Source: Helicobacter monodelphidis
GTDB lineage: Bacteria; Campylobacterota; Campylobacteria; Campylobacterales; Helicobacteraceae
Direction of reading: 5' to 3'
DNA length: 64,000 bases
Assembly: GCF_003288845.1 (NCBI RefSeq)
Contig: NZ_NHYN01000005.1
Coordinates: 1-64,000, forward strand
The notes below the pieces were generated by a model. That model did not search any database. It was not told where the DNA came from and saw only the letters and a list, made by a program, of their open reading frames with translations. Within the stretch, counting starts at the first letter, position 1. Every line of letters begins with the position of its first letter. A program made the translations under genes and the position numbers. Shown piece by piece: positions 33,639 through 43,218 of the stretch.

Positions 33639-35894
33639 ATGATGAAAAAAAGTTTTCAAATTCATATACAAGGTAAAGTTCAAGGTGTAGGTTTTCGCCC
33701 TTTTATAGCTAAAAATGCTCAAAAGAGAAAATTGTGTGGTTTTGTGCGGAATAGTATGTCTGGGGTCGAAATTCTTTTGCAGGGAGATGAACAAGAAATT
33801 GAGAATTTTTTATACAGTATTAAAAAAGATTTACACCCACATATTCAAATTGATTCCTTGGAATGTGTGGAGGTAAATGCGAAGGAATATCATTGTTTTT
33901 TTATTGAAAAGAGTAATCAAGAATCCCAGTCTCTTGTCCATATCCCCACTGATTATGCTATGTGTGAACGTTGTTTAAAGGAAATGTTAGATTGCAATAA
34001 TCGTCGTTTTAAGTATCCGTTTATTAGCTGTACTGATTGTGGTTCGCGTTGGAGCTTGATTCAACATCTACCTTACGATAGACATCGAACAACAATGCGA
34101 TATTTTGAAATGTGTCAAAAATGTTTAGAAGAGTATCATTCTGCAGAATCTTTTCGTTTTCATTCACAAATCAATAGTTGTCCAGAATGCGGACCAACTT
34201 TATTTGTGCGAGATTCGCAGAATAATATTTTGAATACACCCAATCCCTTTGCTTTTCTTGCAGAATCTTTAAGGCAGGGTAAAATTATTGCTTGTAAGGG
34301 GGTAGGGGGATTTACCTTGATTTGCGATGCACATTCCAAAAAAACTATTCAATGTTTGAGGAAGCGTAAAAGACGACCCCAAAAGCCATTTGCTGTGATG
34401 TTTCCTAATCTAGAATCTATCCGTGAACATACGAATTGTTCTGTTATTCAAGAAGAATTATTGCAAAGCACTGCTGCTCCCATTGTTTTACTCAAACCTA
34501 AACGCCACACTTCTTTAGCGATGATGGATATTAGCCCAAAAACTCCTTATCTTGGTGCAATTCTCCCTTATTCTCCTTTGCATCATCTTCTTTTGAGGGA
34601 ATTTGGAAATCCCATTATTTTTACCAGTGCAAATCTAAGCGGAGAGCCTATCATTGCTTGTTTGGAGGATTTAAATAAAATATTAGATGTTTATGATTTA
34701 TGTGTTGATGATAATCGTATCATTGCACATTCTATTGATGATAGTTTATTTACGATTGTTGATGAAAAACCTTATCCTTTGAGGGTTGGGAGAGGGTTTG
34801 CTCCTTTGATGATTTCTACTCCAGACCAAAAAAAATTCACGAAACCAGTGATGGGTTTAGGGGCAGAGCAAAAAGGAACAATCGGGCTTGGTTTTTTGGA
34901 TAAAATGTTGGTTAGTCCTTATATTGGAGATTTGAAGAATGTCGAGAGTATGAATCTATTTTTGCAAACAAAAGATTTTTTTACAAGTCACTATGCAGAG
35001 CCAGATATATTTATTGCCGATAAACACCCATCTTATCGGACACACAAAATGGCTAAGGGAGCTAAAAATAGTTTGTTTGTTCAGCATCATCACGCCCATT
35101 CACTTGCGTTAATGGCAGAGTATGGCATTCAAGAGATAATAGGTGTTGTCTTTGATGGGAGTGGTTTTGGCGATGACGGGAATATTTGGGGTGGTGAGAT
35201 TCTCTTAGCGACTCCTAAGAAATACAAATATTATTTTTCTTTGCAACCTTTTAAGCTTTTAGGGGGTGAGAGGGCGATACAAGAACCAGCAAGAGTTCTT
35301 CTTTCTTTATTATTTATGCTTTATCAAGAAGGGGTGTGGGATATGGATATTCCCGCTCTTTCCTTTTTTAATGAAACCCAAAAAAAAGCTCTTTATCAGC
35401 TTTATCAAAAGGACTTGAATTCTCCGATAACAACTTCTATGGGGCGACTTTTTGATGCGGTGGCTATGATTTTTTATCCCCCATTTGAAGTTACTTATGA
35501 TGGAGAATGTGGCTTAATGTTAGAGGGAGATTATGTTGATATTCCTTTCAATCCCTATCCTTTTGAAATAAATAAGAATAAAATTTACTTTCTTGATATG
35601 ATTGTCGCAATGCTTAGAGATAGACAGCAAGGCATTGAAGCAAAAATCTCTATCACGCGTTTTTTTCATACAATTGTTGAGATGATAGTGAAATGTGTTG
35701 AATATATCTTTGAGAATGAGGAACGTGTTATTCCGGTTGGGTTAAGTGGTGGTGTTTTTTGTAACCAAGTTTTATTGAAAAGTACCTTGCAGATTTTTAA
35801 ACAAAGAAAAATTCCCTATATTATTCATCAAAAACTACCTAGTAATGATGGATGTATTTCCTTAGGGCAACTTTATTTTGGATTATTCAAGTAG
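33639..35894 (+). CDS. hypF: [NiFe]-hydrogenase maturation carbamoyltransferase HypF
   Basis: Makes the CN ligand precursor of the NiFe site from carbamoyl phosphate. 751 residues in family order: acylphosphatase domain (GKVQGVGFRPF near 12), zinc fingers from four C-x2-C pairs (CERC, CTDC, CQKC, CPEC; about 108-190), YrdC domain (about 200-380), and a Kae1-like domain with QHHHAHSLALMAEYG near 487 and FDGSGFGDDG. It overlaps the PilJ-like gene by 22 bases tail to tail. No other hyp gene is in the window. Confidence 0.96.
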   Translation: MMKKSFQIHIQGKVQGVGFRPFIAKNAQKRKLCGFVRNSMSGVEILLQGDEQEIENFLYSIKKDLHPHIQIDSLECVEVNAKEYHCFFIEKSNQESQSLVHIPTDYAMCERCLKEMLDCNNRRFKYPFISCTDCGSRWSLIQHLPYDRHRTTMRYFEMCQKCLEEYHSAESFRFHSQINSCPECGPTLFVRDSQNNILNTPNPFAFLAESLRQGKIIACKGVGGFTLICDAHSKKTIQCLRKRKRRPQKPFAVMFPNLESIREHTNCSVIQEELLQSTAAPIVLLKPKRHTSLAMMDISPKTPYLGAILPYSPLHHLLLREFGNPIIFTSANLSGEPIIACLEDLNKILDVYDLCVDDNRIIAHSIDDSLFTIVDEKPYPLRVGRGFAPLMISTPDQKKFTKPVMGLGAEQKGTIGLGFLDKMLVSPYIGDLKNVESMNLFLQTKDFFTSHYAEPDIFIADKHPSYRTHKMAKGAKNSLFVQHHHAHSLALMAEYGIQEIIGVVFDGSGFGDDGNIWGGEILLATPKKYKYYFSLQPFKLLGGERAIQEPARVLLSLLFMLYQEGVWDMDIPALSFFNETQKKALYQLYQKDLNSPITTSMGRLFDAVAMIFYPPFEVTYDGECGLMLEGDYVDIPFNPYPFEINKNKIYFLDMIVAMLRDRQQGIEAKISITRFFHTIVEMIVKCVEYIFENEERVIPVGLSGGVFCNQVLLKSTLQIFKQRKIPYIIHQKLPSNDGCISLGQLYFGLFK

Positions 35895-36913
35895 AGTGTT
35901 ACATTTTCAAGGGATTCTTTGAGTTGCTCTAAAAGTTTAGCTGTTGTGATGAGCTGTTCGCTTGACTCAATGGCGATATTTTCTGAAATATTAATTTCAT
36001 TCATCAATTTGTTTTTCTCCTCATTACTCAAATGCAATTCGTTAATATTATGGTTAATATCGTCAATAATTGCATTGATGTCATTGCTAATTTTTTCACT
36101 TAACATTTTAGCTTGAGCAGGGCTACTTTTAACGATATTAAGACGTTCTAGGAATGTATTTAAATGTAATGCGACTTGGCAGAATTCATTTTCCTCTTTA
36201 CCTGTTTGTGTAAATAAGGGGCTTTGTATAGCAGTTTGTGTGTCCATTGATGCAATTTGTTTGCTTTTTGCAATAAAGTCATCAAATTGTTTTTTAATAT
36301 TCCAAATGAGTCGCATTCCGTATGCACCAACACAGAGTAGGATGAGGGCAGAAACATACTGAAAAAGGCTTAAGTATTCACGCGTAGCGATTGATTTTTC
36401 TGTGTAAAGTGTAACAAGGTCATCAATGAGCCAAAGTAGAACAAGATTTGTATCTGTGAGTTCGCGGTCAAATTCTGAAATTTGTGCGTTACCATAAAAA
36501 TAAAGATAGCTATCAAATTCTTGTTGAATGTGTTCTTGTCTTAAGGAATGGTAAATGTGATGCTTAAAATTTTCAAGTTGTTTGCGGAATAAGTTCCATT
36601 GAATTTTGACTGCCTCTAATTGCTCTTTAATTTTTTTATCATTAGGAATTTTAATACCCTTGTGTTGCCCACCTTCTAGTAAAGCAAGTCGTTCTTCAAA
36701 GGTGTTTGTTGTTGTATAAAGTGAGATAAAATCAAGAGTGTATAATTCTTTCAGCATTTTTTGTGTTAGCATACGTTCGCTTCCTGCGATATTGATTAAT
36801 TCAGCATCGCTAATTCCCTTTGAGTTAATCAATAGTGTGGAACTGATAAGTGTAGTTATACAAATAGTAATCACAATACCCATAAATGTGAGTTCTTTAA
36901 CAATGGAATTCAT
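35873..36913 (-). CDS. PilJ/NarX-type sensor protein without output domain
   Basis: 346 residues. Membrane helix about 7-28, a periplasmic PilJ-type sensory domain to about 185 with the P-box-like INIAGSERMLTQKM near residue 42, a second helix near 188-206 (ALILLCVGAYGMRLIW), then about 140 helical residues. No kinase, GGDEF or methyl-accepting signalling domain is present. P-box sensors bind nitrate or nitrite, so that ligand is an inference. It overlaps by 4 bases with the upstream Crp/Fnr gene, so the two probably act together. Confidence 0.82.
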   Translation of the reverse strand: MNSIVKELTFMGIVITICITTLISSTLLINSKGISDAELINIAGSERMLTQKMLKELYTLDFISLYTTTNTFEERLALLEGGQHKGIKIPNDKKIKEQLEAVKIQWNLFRKQLENFKHHIYHSLRQEHIQQEFDSYLYFYGNAQISEFDRELTDTNLVLLWLIDDLVTLYTEKSIATREYLSLFQYVSALILLCVGAYGMRLIWNIKKQFDDFIAKSKQIASMDTQTAIQSPLFTQTGKEENEFCQVALHLNTFLERLNIVKSSPAQAKMLSEKISNDINAIIDDINHNINELHLSNEEKNKLMNEINISENIAIESSEQLITTAKLLEQLKESLENVTLYLNNPK

Positions 36914-37557
36914 TTTTCCTCCGTTCTGTAATTATTTCTTAATTTTATTTGTTGAATAATCTCTATATTTCCTCTCGAATCTGTTGTTATGATATTATCA
37001 CGATGTAATTTTTTAAGAATACGTGAAAGGGTTTCAGGTTGAATATTTAAACAAGCGGCTATTTCTTGCTTTTTGAGTGCATTAAATTCATCTAGGTGTT
37101 GGTCAAGAAAATGAGAAACTTTAGCAAGTCCATCAAAAATAATTTCTTGGTCAATGATGGATTCTAAACGCATAATGTAGTCTTGGTGGAGTTGTAAAAG
37201 AGGGGAACTTAATGAATATTTACGAACGAGATTCCAAAACGATTCTTGCGGAATAATAAGAACATTTGAATCTTCAACAAATTCTATATTTCCATATGAG
37301 ATATTTTTAAATAATCCGGTAATTAAACCATTTTGGCGAATATGATATAAAAAGATTTCCTGTCCAAAACGATTTATTTTATAAACTCTAATGCGCCCAT
37401 GTAACAAAAAATAAACAGATTTTAGGGTGTCGCATTCATAACAAAGAATCGCCTTTTTTGGGTAACATACATAATGGTTTGATAAAATTATTTCTTGGAT
37501 TTGTGATGGTGAAAAAGAAGAGAAAAAGGGTATAGCCTTCATTTGTTCAGTGATCAT
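36910..37557 (-). CDS. Crp/Fnr-family transcription regulator
   Basis: 215 residues: N-terminal cyclic-nucleotide-binding fold (HGRIRVYKINRFGQEIFLYHI) and C-terminal winged helix (KKQEIAACLNIQPETLSRILKKLH near 165). Cys near residues 32, 40 and 43 do not match the FNR Fe-S spacing. Like Campylobacter NssR and other Dnr-type regulators it may respond to nitrogen oxides; the sequence does not decide this. Translationally coupled to the PilJ-type sensor. Confidence 0.9.
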   Translation of the reverse strand: MITEQMKAIPFFSSFSPSQIQEIILSNHYVCYPKKAILCYECDTLKSVYFLLHGRIRVYKINRFGQEIFLYHIRQNGLITGLFKNISYGNIEFVEDSNVLIIPQESFWNLVRKYSLSSPLLQLHQDYIMRLESIIDQEIIFDGLAKVSHFLDQHLDEFNALKKQEIAACLNIQPETLSRILKKLHRDNIITTDSRGNIEIIQQIKLRNNYRTEEK

Positions 37558-37568
37558 AATACCTCAAA

Positions 37569-38126
37569 TTAAAGGATTTTGGGGAGGGTTATACCTTGTT
37601 GTTTTTGGTATTTTCCATTCTTGTCTTTATAGCTGGTTTGGCATGGGTTATCCCCTTCGAAAAAGAGGACTTGTGCAATGCCTTCATTTGCGTAAATTTT
37701 TGCAGGTAGAGGTGTTGTGTTACTGATTTCGATGGTGATAAAACCCTCAAATTCTGGTTCAAAAGGTGTAACATTTACGATGATACCACAACGTGCATAG
37801 GTGCTTTTTCCTAAGCAAATTGCAAGAACATTGCGTGGGATTCTGAAGTATTCTATTGTACGTGCAAGAGCAAAAGAATTAGGGGGAACGATACATTCAT
37901 CACCACAAAAATCTACCGCATTTGTTGCTTGAAAATTCTTGGGGTCAACAACAGTTGCATTAATATTTGTAAAAATTTTAAATTCATTACTGACACGAAT
38001 ATCGTATCCATAGCTACTTAATCCATAGCTAACAACCCCTATCCCCACTTGTGCATCACAAAAAGGTTCTATCATTCCATGCTTTAAGGATTGCTCTTGT
38101 ATCCATAAATCTTCTTTCAAGCCCAT
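37569..38126 (-). CDS. dcd: dCTP deaminase Dcd
   Basis: Deaminates dCTP to dUTP for thymidylate synthesis. 185 residues with [13 protein letters not shown] near 30, [15 protein letters not shown] near 107 and [17 protein letters not shown]. Two adjacent ATGs; the second (38126) has better spacing and gives the MGLKED start that I recall from H. pylori. Confidence 0.96.
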   Translation of the reverse strand: MGLKEDLWIQEQSLKHGMIEPFCDAQVGIGVVSYGLSSYGYDIRVSNEFKIFTNINATVVDPKNFQATNAVDFCGDECIVPPNSFALARTIEYFRIPRNVLAICLGKSTYARCGIIVNVTPFEPEFEGFITIEISNTTPLPAKIYANEGIAQVLFFEGDNPCQTSYKDKNGKYQKQQGITLPKIL

Positions 38127-38206
38127 CATCTTTCCTAAACATTGTTTATTTTATGGTATTATAACGAATTTTATTTAAGAATATTAAACAAAGTGAGGTA
38201 AAAACG

Positions 38207-38677
38207 ATGAAACTACAAGAAATTCAGGAGCTGATGGAGTCGTTTGATTCAACACAAGCGTGTAAAATGCACTTACAAATTGGTGATTTTTGCTTGAAAT
38301 TAGAAAAACCAAATTCAAATCGAGTGGAATCAATCATTGCAAGTGAACCAACATATAGCATTCCAACAGCTCAAGTGGCTGGTGTACCGCAAGTTCCTCA
38401 AATAGCGGCAAAAGCGGAAAACCCCACAGAAGTTCAGGGTGAAAAAATTACTTCACCAATGGTTGGAACATTTTATCGTTCACCTTCACCAGGTGCTTCA
38501 GCCTATGTCAATATTGGCGATAAAGTGAAGAGAGGCGATACTTTAGCAATTGTTGAGGCAATGAAGATTATGAATGAAATTGAAGCTGAATTTGATTGTA
38601 AAATTCTTGATATTGTTCCTTCAGACGCACAGCCGATTGAATATGGTACTGTGCTATTTGTGGTTGAAAAACTCTAA
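38207..38677 (+). CDS. accB: Acetyl-CoA carboxylase biotin carboxyl carrier protein AccB
   Basis: 156 residues. N-terminal helix (EIQELMESFDSTQACKMHLQIGDFCLKLEK), a Pro/Ala linker, and the biotinyl domain with EAMKIMNE (biotin-bearing Lys near 118) and MVGTFYRSPSPGA. First step of fatty acid synthesis with AccC, which follows directly. Confidence 0.97.
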   Translation: MKLQEIQELMESFDSTQACKMHLQIGDFCLKLEKPNSNRVESIIASEPTYSIPTAQVAGVPQVPQIAAKAENPTEVQGEKITSPMVGTFYRSPSPGASAYVNIGDKVKRGDTLAIVEAMKIMNEIEAEFDCKILDIVPSDAQPIEYGTVLFVVEKL

Positions 38678-38698
38678 GATTTGTGGGGTTGGATTGAA

Positions 38699-40042
38699 AT
38701 GGAAGAAAAAAAGCGCGAAATTAAACGAATTTTAATTGCCAATCGTGGAGAAATTTCTCTACGTGCTATTAGGACAATCAGAGAATTAGGTAAACAATCT
38801 ATAGCTGTGCATTCTACAGCGGATAAAGATGCCCATTACTTGGATTTAGCGGATGCAAAGGTTTGTATTGGCGGAGATAAGTCAAGCGAAAGTTATTTAA
38901 ATATTCCGGCGATCATTTCTGCTGCAGAATTATTTGAAGCGGATGCAATTTTTCCGGGCTATGGATTTTTAAGCGAGAATCAAAATTTTGTCGAAATTTT
39001 AGAAGCACATGGGATTGAGTTTATTGGTCCGGGCGTGGAAGTGATGAAATTGATGAGCGATAAAAGCAAGGCAAAAGATGTAATGAAACGTGCTGGAATG
39101 CCTGTTATACCAGGAAGTGATGGTGTGTTGCGAGATTACGAACATGCTAAACAAGAGGCAAGAGAAATTGGATATCCGGTTATTTTAAAGGCTGCTAGTG
39201 GTGGCGGTGGACGCGGAATGCGTGTGGTTTATAAGGAAGAAGATATTATTAATGCCTATTTAGCAGCAGAGAGTGAGGCGGTGAGTGCGTTTGGTGATGG
39301 AACAATTTATATGGAAAAATTTATTGATAAACCAAAGCATATTGAGGTGCAGATTCTAGCAGATAAATATGGGAATGTAATTCATATTGGTGAGAGGGAT
39401 TGCTCCGTGCAACGACGTCACCAAAAGTTGATTGAAGAATCTCCTGCTCTTGCTTTACATAAAGAAACAAGAGAGAGGTTGTTGAATACAGCAGTAGAAG
39501 CTGCAAAGTTTATTCAATATGAGGGTGCAGGAACATTTGAATTTTTACTTGATGAAAATCAGAATTTCTATTTTATGGAGATGAATACGCGTTTGCAGGT
39601 GGAGCATCCGGTAAGTGAGATGGTGAGTGGAGTTGATATTGTTGAGTTGATGATTCGTATTGCAGAGGGTGAGAAACTTCCTCCTCAGGAGAGCATTCAA
39701 TTTAGAGGACATGCCATTGAATGCCGTATTACTGCTGAAGACCCTGAGAAATTTTTTCCAAGTCCGGGTAAAATTAAACATTATATTGTTCCTGGTGGAC
39801 AATTTGTGCGGGTTGACTCACATGCGTATGAGGGTTATAGTATTCCTATGCATTATGATTCTATGATTGGTAAGTTGATTGTGTGGGGAGAGACGCGTGA
39901 AAAGGCTATATCACGTATGAATCGTGCTTTAAATGAATTTACTATAGAGGGTGTTCGTAGCGTAATTCCTTTTCATCAAAAGATGATGAAAAATATTGAT
40001 TTTATTGCAAATAAGATTCATACGAAATATTTGGAACAATAA
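38699..40042 (+). CDS. accC: Acetyl-CoA carboxylase biotin carboxylase AccC
   Basis: 447 residues. RILIANRGEISLRAIRTI start, AASGGGGRGMRVV ATP loop, ERDCSVQRRHQKLIEESPA and MEMNTRLQVEHPVSEMVSG. Charges biotin on AccB with CO2. ATG 38699; the frame reaches an upstream TTG at 38681. Adjacent to accB, in contrast to the PycA-like copy at 31074. Confidence 0.95.
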   Translation: MEEKKREIKRILIANRGEISLRAIRTIRELGKQSIAVHSTADKDAHYLDLADAKVCIGGDKSSESYLNIPAIISAAELFEADAIFPGYGFLSENQNFVEILEAHGIEFIGPGVEVMKLMSDKSKAKDVMKRAGMPVIPGSDGVLRDYEHAKQEAREIGYPVILKAASGGGGRGMRVVYKEEDIINAYLAAESEAVSAFGDGTIYMEKFIDKPKHIEVQILADKYGNVIHIGERDCSVQRRHQKLIEESPALALHKETRERLLNTAVEAAKFIQYEGAGTFEFLLDENQNFYFMEMNTRLQVEHPVSEMVSGVDIVELMIRIAEGEKLPPQESIQFRGHAIECRITAEDPEKFFPSPGKIKHYIVPGGQFVRVDSHAYEGYSIPMHYDSMIGKLIVWGETREKAISRMNRALNEFTIEGVRSVIPFHQKMMKNIDFIANKIHTKYLEQ

Positions 40043-40077
40043 TTGCTTTAATTCGCTTAAGAATGCAAGTGCCTTTG

Positions 40078-40124
40078 TGGAATGAAATTTGCTTGATTCT
40101 TGTTTAAGAAGAAAAAGCCGATAT
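40078..40124 (+). promoter_or_regulatory. Candidate flagellar promoter of the short flagellin
   Basis: GCCGATAT (40117-40124) matches the sigma-28 -10 element, 71 bases before the start. Further up, TGG-N9-TGC (40078-40092) has the GG-N10-GC spacing of sigma-54, but lacks the full TGGCAC. Sigma-28 is better supported. Confidence 0.45.
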
Positions 40125-40194
40125 AACTACTGGAAGTTAAAGCAGTTATAAGGGGTAGACTTCTATAATAAACACACCATAAAAGGAGTTAGTA

Positions 40195-40956
40195 ATGAAA
40201 GTCGGAGAAGTACAGAGCGTTGGTTCAACTGCTGTTAATAATGCAAACAAGGCAAAAGAAGAAGAGAACAAGTCTCTTGAAAATATCGCTGCTATGCGTG
40301 CCCTCAATGGAATGGATGGGGCGAGTATGATGATTGCTGATTCATTGTTGTCTCAGATTTCGGGCTTGACACAAGGGATTAAGAATGCTAATGATGCGAT
40401 TGGGATGTTGCAAATTGCAGATTCTACCCTCAATAATATGACGCTTACTGCAGACCGGATTAATGTGTTATCTGTGCAGCTTGGTAACGGAGCGTTAAAT
40501 GAAACACAAAAGGCAATGATTCAATCTGAAACAAATGCACTTAGAACAAGCATGAAAGATTCTGTTATGCAGGCATCTTTTAATGGTAAGAATGTTTTTG
40601 CTTCTGAAATGACATTCGTAACAGGTAATGATTCTTCTGTAACACTGAATGTGAATGCACCAAATACATCGTCAGTTGATGTGAATAACCAATCCAGTAT
40701 TTTGCGTTTCTTGGATAATGTCAATATGGAACGTGCAAATATTGGTGCTATTATGAATGGGATTGAGCATGGTGTGAATTCTAATCTTGTGGCGATTGTT
40801 AACTTGACTGCATCCGAAAGTAATCAGCAGGATAATGATGTGGCAGAAAATTATAATGAAGCTAATCAGGCAAAACTAAAGCAAAATGCGGCATTGTATG
40901 CAAATTCTTTTAATACACAGTATCTTCAGCAAAAAGTGAATACGCTTTTAGGTTAG
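40195..40956 (+). CDS. Short flagellin-like protein (FlaC-type)
   Basis: 253 residues with the D0/D1 helices of flagellins only (DGASMMIADSLLSQISGLTQGIKNANDAIGMLQIAD, and a C-terminal D0 helix LYANSFNTQYLQQKVNTLL) and almost no variable domain. It resembles the Campylobacter secreted flagellin FlaC and the H. pylori flagellin homologue. It may be exported through the flagellar system rather than built into the filament. It starts after AAAGGAG and is followed by pseC after 3 bases. Confidence 0.82.
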   Translation: MKVGEVQSVGSTAVNNANKAKEEENKSLENIAAMRALNGMDGASMMIADSLLSQISGLTQGIKNANDAIGMLQIADSTLNNMTLTADRINVLSVQLGNGALNETQKAMIQSETNALRTSMKDSVMQASFNGKNVFASEMTFVTGNDSSVTLNVNAPNTSSVDVNNQSSILRFLDNVNMERANIGAIMNGIEHGVNSNLVAIVNLTASESNQQDNDVAENYNEANQAKLKQNAALYANSFNTQYLQQKVNTLLG

Positions 40957-40959
40957 TTG

Positions 40960-42063
40960 ATGATTCCTTATAGTAAACAGTCTATTTCGAGTCAAGATGT
41001 AGAGGCGGTTTGTGATGCTTTGAGAAGTTCACATTTAACGCAGGGAATGCGTGTTGTTGAGTTTGAAAAGCGGGTAGCGAGGGTTGCTTGTATGCCTTCT
41101 GCTCTTGCTTTGAATTCGGCGACTTCAGCCTTATATGTCGCTTATCGTGTTTTGGGTATTCAGCCGGGTGATGAGGTTATTACCACGCCGAATAGCTATG
41201 TTGCAACCTCCAATATGCTTCTTGCGTTAGGTGCAGTTCCTGTTTTTTGTGATATTAAATCAGATGGAAATATTGATGAGAATTTGATAGAATCTCTTAT
41301 TACTCCAAAGACAAAAGCAATAGTGAGTGTGGATTATTCTGGGAAAAGTGTTGCAGTCAAGGAAATTGCTGATATTGCACAGAGACGTCATTTGTTGTGG
41401 ATATCAGATTCTTCACATTCTTTCGGCGGGTCTTATTGTAATCAGATGATTGGTTCTTTTGCTGATGCAACGGTTTTTAGTTTTCATGCTATAAAGACGA
41501 TTACGACTGCCGAGGGAGGGGCGGTGATTTTCAAGGATGATTCTTTAACGGAACGTGCAAGAATGTTACATTCACACGGTGTTCAAAAGGGACGATTATG
41601 GAATAGTGAGGTTGAAGAGTTTGGCTTTAATTTTCGTCTTAATGAACTCTCTGCTGCTTTAGGTATTTCACAAATTCAGAAACTTCAAGCTTTTGTTGAT
41701 AAACGTAGGGTTTTAGTTGAGTTTTATGATAATTTTTTTAAGTCGCTAGATTGGGTAGAGACTCTTAGTCAAGATTCCTCCATTCAAAGCACCCACCATC
41801 TTTATCCTATCTTGTTGCATTCTTCTTTGTGGTGTGCAAAAGAAGATATTTTTGAGCTTTTATGGCAACATGGTATCGGTGTACAGGTGCATTATAAGCC
41901 AATTAATAGCTATAAGTGCTATGGTGCCGATACAACAAAAACCACAAAAGCACAGGAGTTTTATTTAGCTGAGTTATCAATTCCATGCCATCAGGAAATG
42001 GATATTGTTGATGCACAAAGAGTCGCTAAAAAAATCCAAGAAACTTGCGAAAAATTTTTATAA
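40960..42063 (+). CDS. pseC: UDP-4-amino-4,6-dideoxy-N-acetyl-altrosamine transaminase PseC
   Basis: PLP aminotransferase in pseudaminic acid synthesis for flagellin glycosylation. 367 residues, DegT/DnrJ fold: ISDSSHSFGG near 145, PLP-Lys in SFHAIKTITTAEGG near 175, NFRLNELSAALG near 222. ATG 40960 is preferred over TTG 40957. Lies directly after the flagellin-like gene, a suggestive pairing. Confidence 0.93.
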   Translation: MIPYSKQSISSQDVEAVCDALRSSHLTQGMRVVEFEKRVARVACMPSALALNSATSALYVAYRVLGIQPGDEVITTPNSYVATSNMLLALGAVPVFCDIKSDGNIDENLIESLITPKTKAIVSVDYSGKSVAVKEIADIAQRRHLLWISDSSHSFGGSYCNQMIGSFADATVFSFHAIKTITTAEGGAVIFKDDSLTERARMLHSHGVQKGRLWNSEVEEFGFNFRLNELSAALGISQIQKLQAFVDKRRVLVEFYDNFFKSLDWVETLSQDSSIQSTHHLYPILLHSSLWCAKEDIFELLWQHGIGVQVHYKPINSYKCYGADTTKTTKAQEFYLAELSIPCHQEMDIVDAQRVAKKIQETCEKFL

Positions 42064-42072
42064 CTTTTATCA

Positions 42073-43023
42073 ATGAATAGAATCGATAGAGAAGATCTTT
42101 TTTTAAAAACTCTTATAAATGGTCGTAGTGTAAAGGGGATTGGCGATGATGCTGTGGCAATTGGAAAATGCGTTTTTGCCGCAGATTCCTTTGTGGAAGG
42201 AAGTCATTTTAAACGCGAGTGGTTTTCTTTGAGAGAAATTGCTTTTAAATCTCTTAGTGTGAATGTTTCTGATATTTATGCGATGGGTGCAGTTCCGCGT
42301 TATGCATTATTATGTATCACGATACCTAAGAGCCTTTCGGCAACTGATGTATGCCATCTTGCTGAGGCAGTCGATGCTGCATGTTTGCATTATGGTATTT
42401 TGCTTGTTGGGGGGGATAGTATTGTTTCTCCGCTTTTGGGTTTTCATTGGACATTGATTGGGCAGAAAATGTCACAACAATATTCTAATCAAGTGGCTTA
42501 CCAAATTCTTCATTCTCCAACTTCTCAACCCCGTTTTCAAAATTGCTTAGAGTCTTCAAGTTATCGTTGGGTGATGCGTAAGGGTGTTAAGCGAGGGGAT
42601 ATTTTTGCCTTTAGTGGAACGATTGGAGACTCAAAGAAAACGTTTCAGTGTTTGATGCGTCAAAATAAGTTTGAAAATAGTCAAAGTCGAAGAAATCAGC
42701 GGTTCAAGCAACCCATTCCACATTCCGTTATCACTCTTCCATTGAGAGATTGTTTGCATGCTGGAATCGATATTTCTGATGGTTTAGCATTTGAATTAAG
42801 ACGATTGTGTAAGCAAAATCATTGTGGCGTAAGAATGTTGCGCAAATTCTCTAGCCATCAAATGCAAAGTGGTGAGGAATATGAGATGCTTTTTGCAATT
42901 CCACGCCAAAAGTGGCTAAAATCAAAAAGAATTGCAAAGCGATTCAGATTGCCCTTGAATGCTTTTGGTGTCGCGATTAGAGGTGTTTATAAGCCCTATC
43001 TTAGAGGGCATTACGCTGGATAG
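42073..43023 (+). CDS. thiL: Thiamine-monophosphate kinase ThiL
   Basis: 316 residues; GIGDDAVAI near 22, NVSDIYAMGAVPRYAL near 75, LVGGDSI near 115 and GIDISDGLAFELRRL near 235 are ThiL landmarks. It makes thiamine diphosphate from the monophosphate. The Gly-Gly codons at 115 lie in a seven-G run (42409-42415). No good ribosome site is visible before ATG 42073. The 195 bases after the stop hold nothing I recognise. Confidence 0.92.
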   Translation: MNRIDREDLFLKTLINGRSVKGIGDDAVAIGKCVFAADSFVEGSHFKREWFSLREIAFKSLSVNVSDIYAMGAVPRYALLCITIPKSLSATDVCHLAEAVDAACLHYGILLVGGDSIVSPLLGFHWTLIGQKMSQQYSNQVAYQILHSPTSQPRFQNCLESSSYRWVMRKGVKRGDIFAFSGTIGDSKKTFQCLMRQNKFENSQSRRNQRFKQPIPHSVITLPLRDCLHAGIDISDGLAFELRRLCKQNHCGVRMLRKFSSHQMQSGEEYEMLFAIPRQKWLKSKRIAKRFRLPLNAFGVAIRGVYKPYLRGHYAG

Positions 43024-43218
43024 TTCCCTGAATCTCTCGTAAAACTTATACTAGTTTATTTATTAAGAATGGTTGGGTTAACTCTTGATGGATTTATTTT
43101 TATGGATTTTTTGCTTAGAATTTTTAAGATGGATTCTTTTTTAGCAATGAAGCCACTTACGCAAGAGTAACAAACACACCCTAAAATGGATGTGCTAAAA
43201 ACAGACAACTATAAAAAT

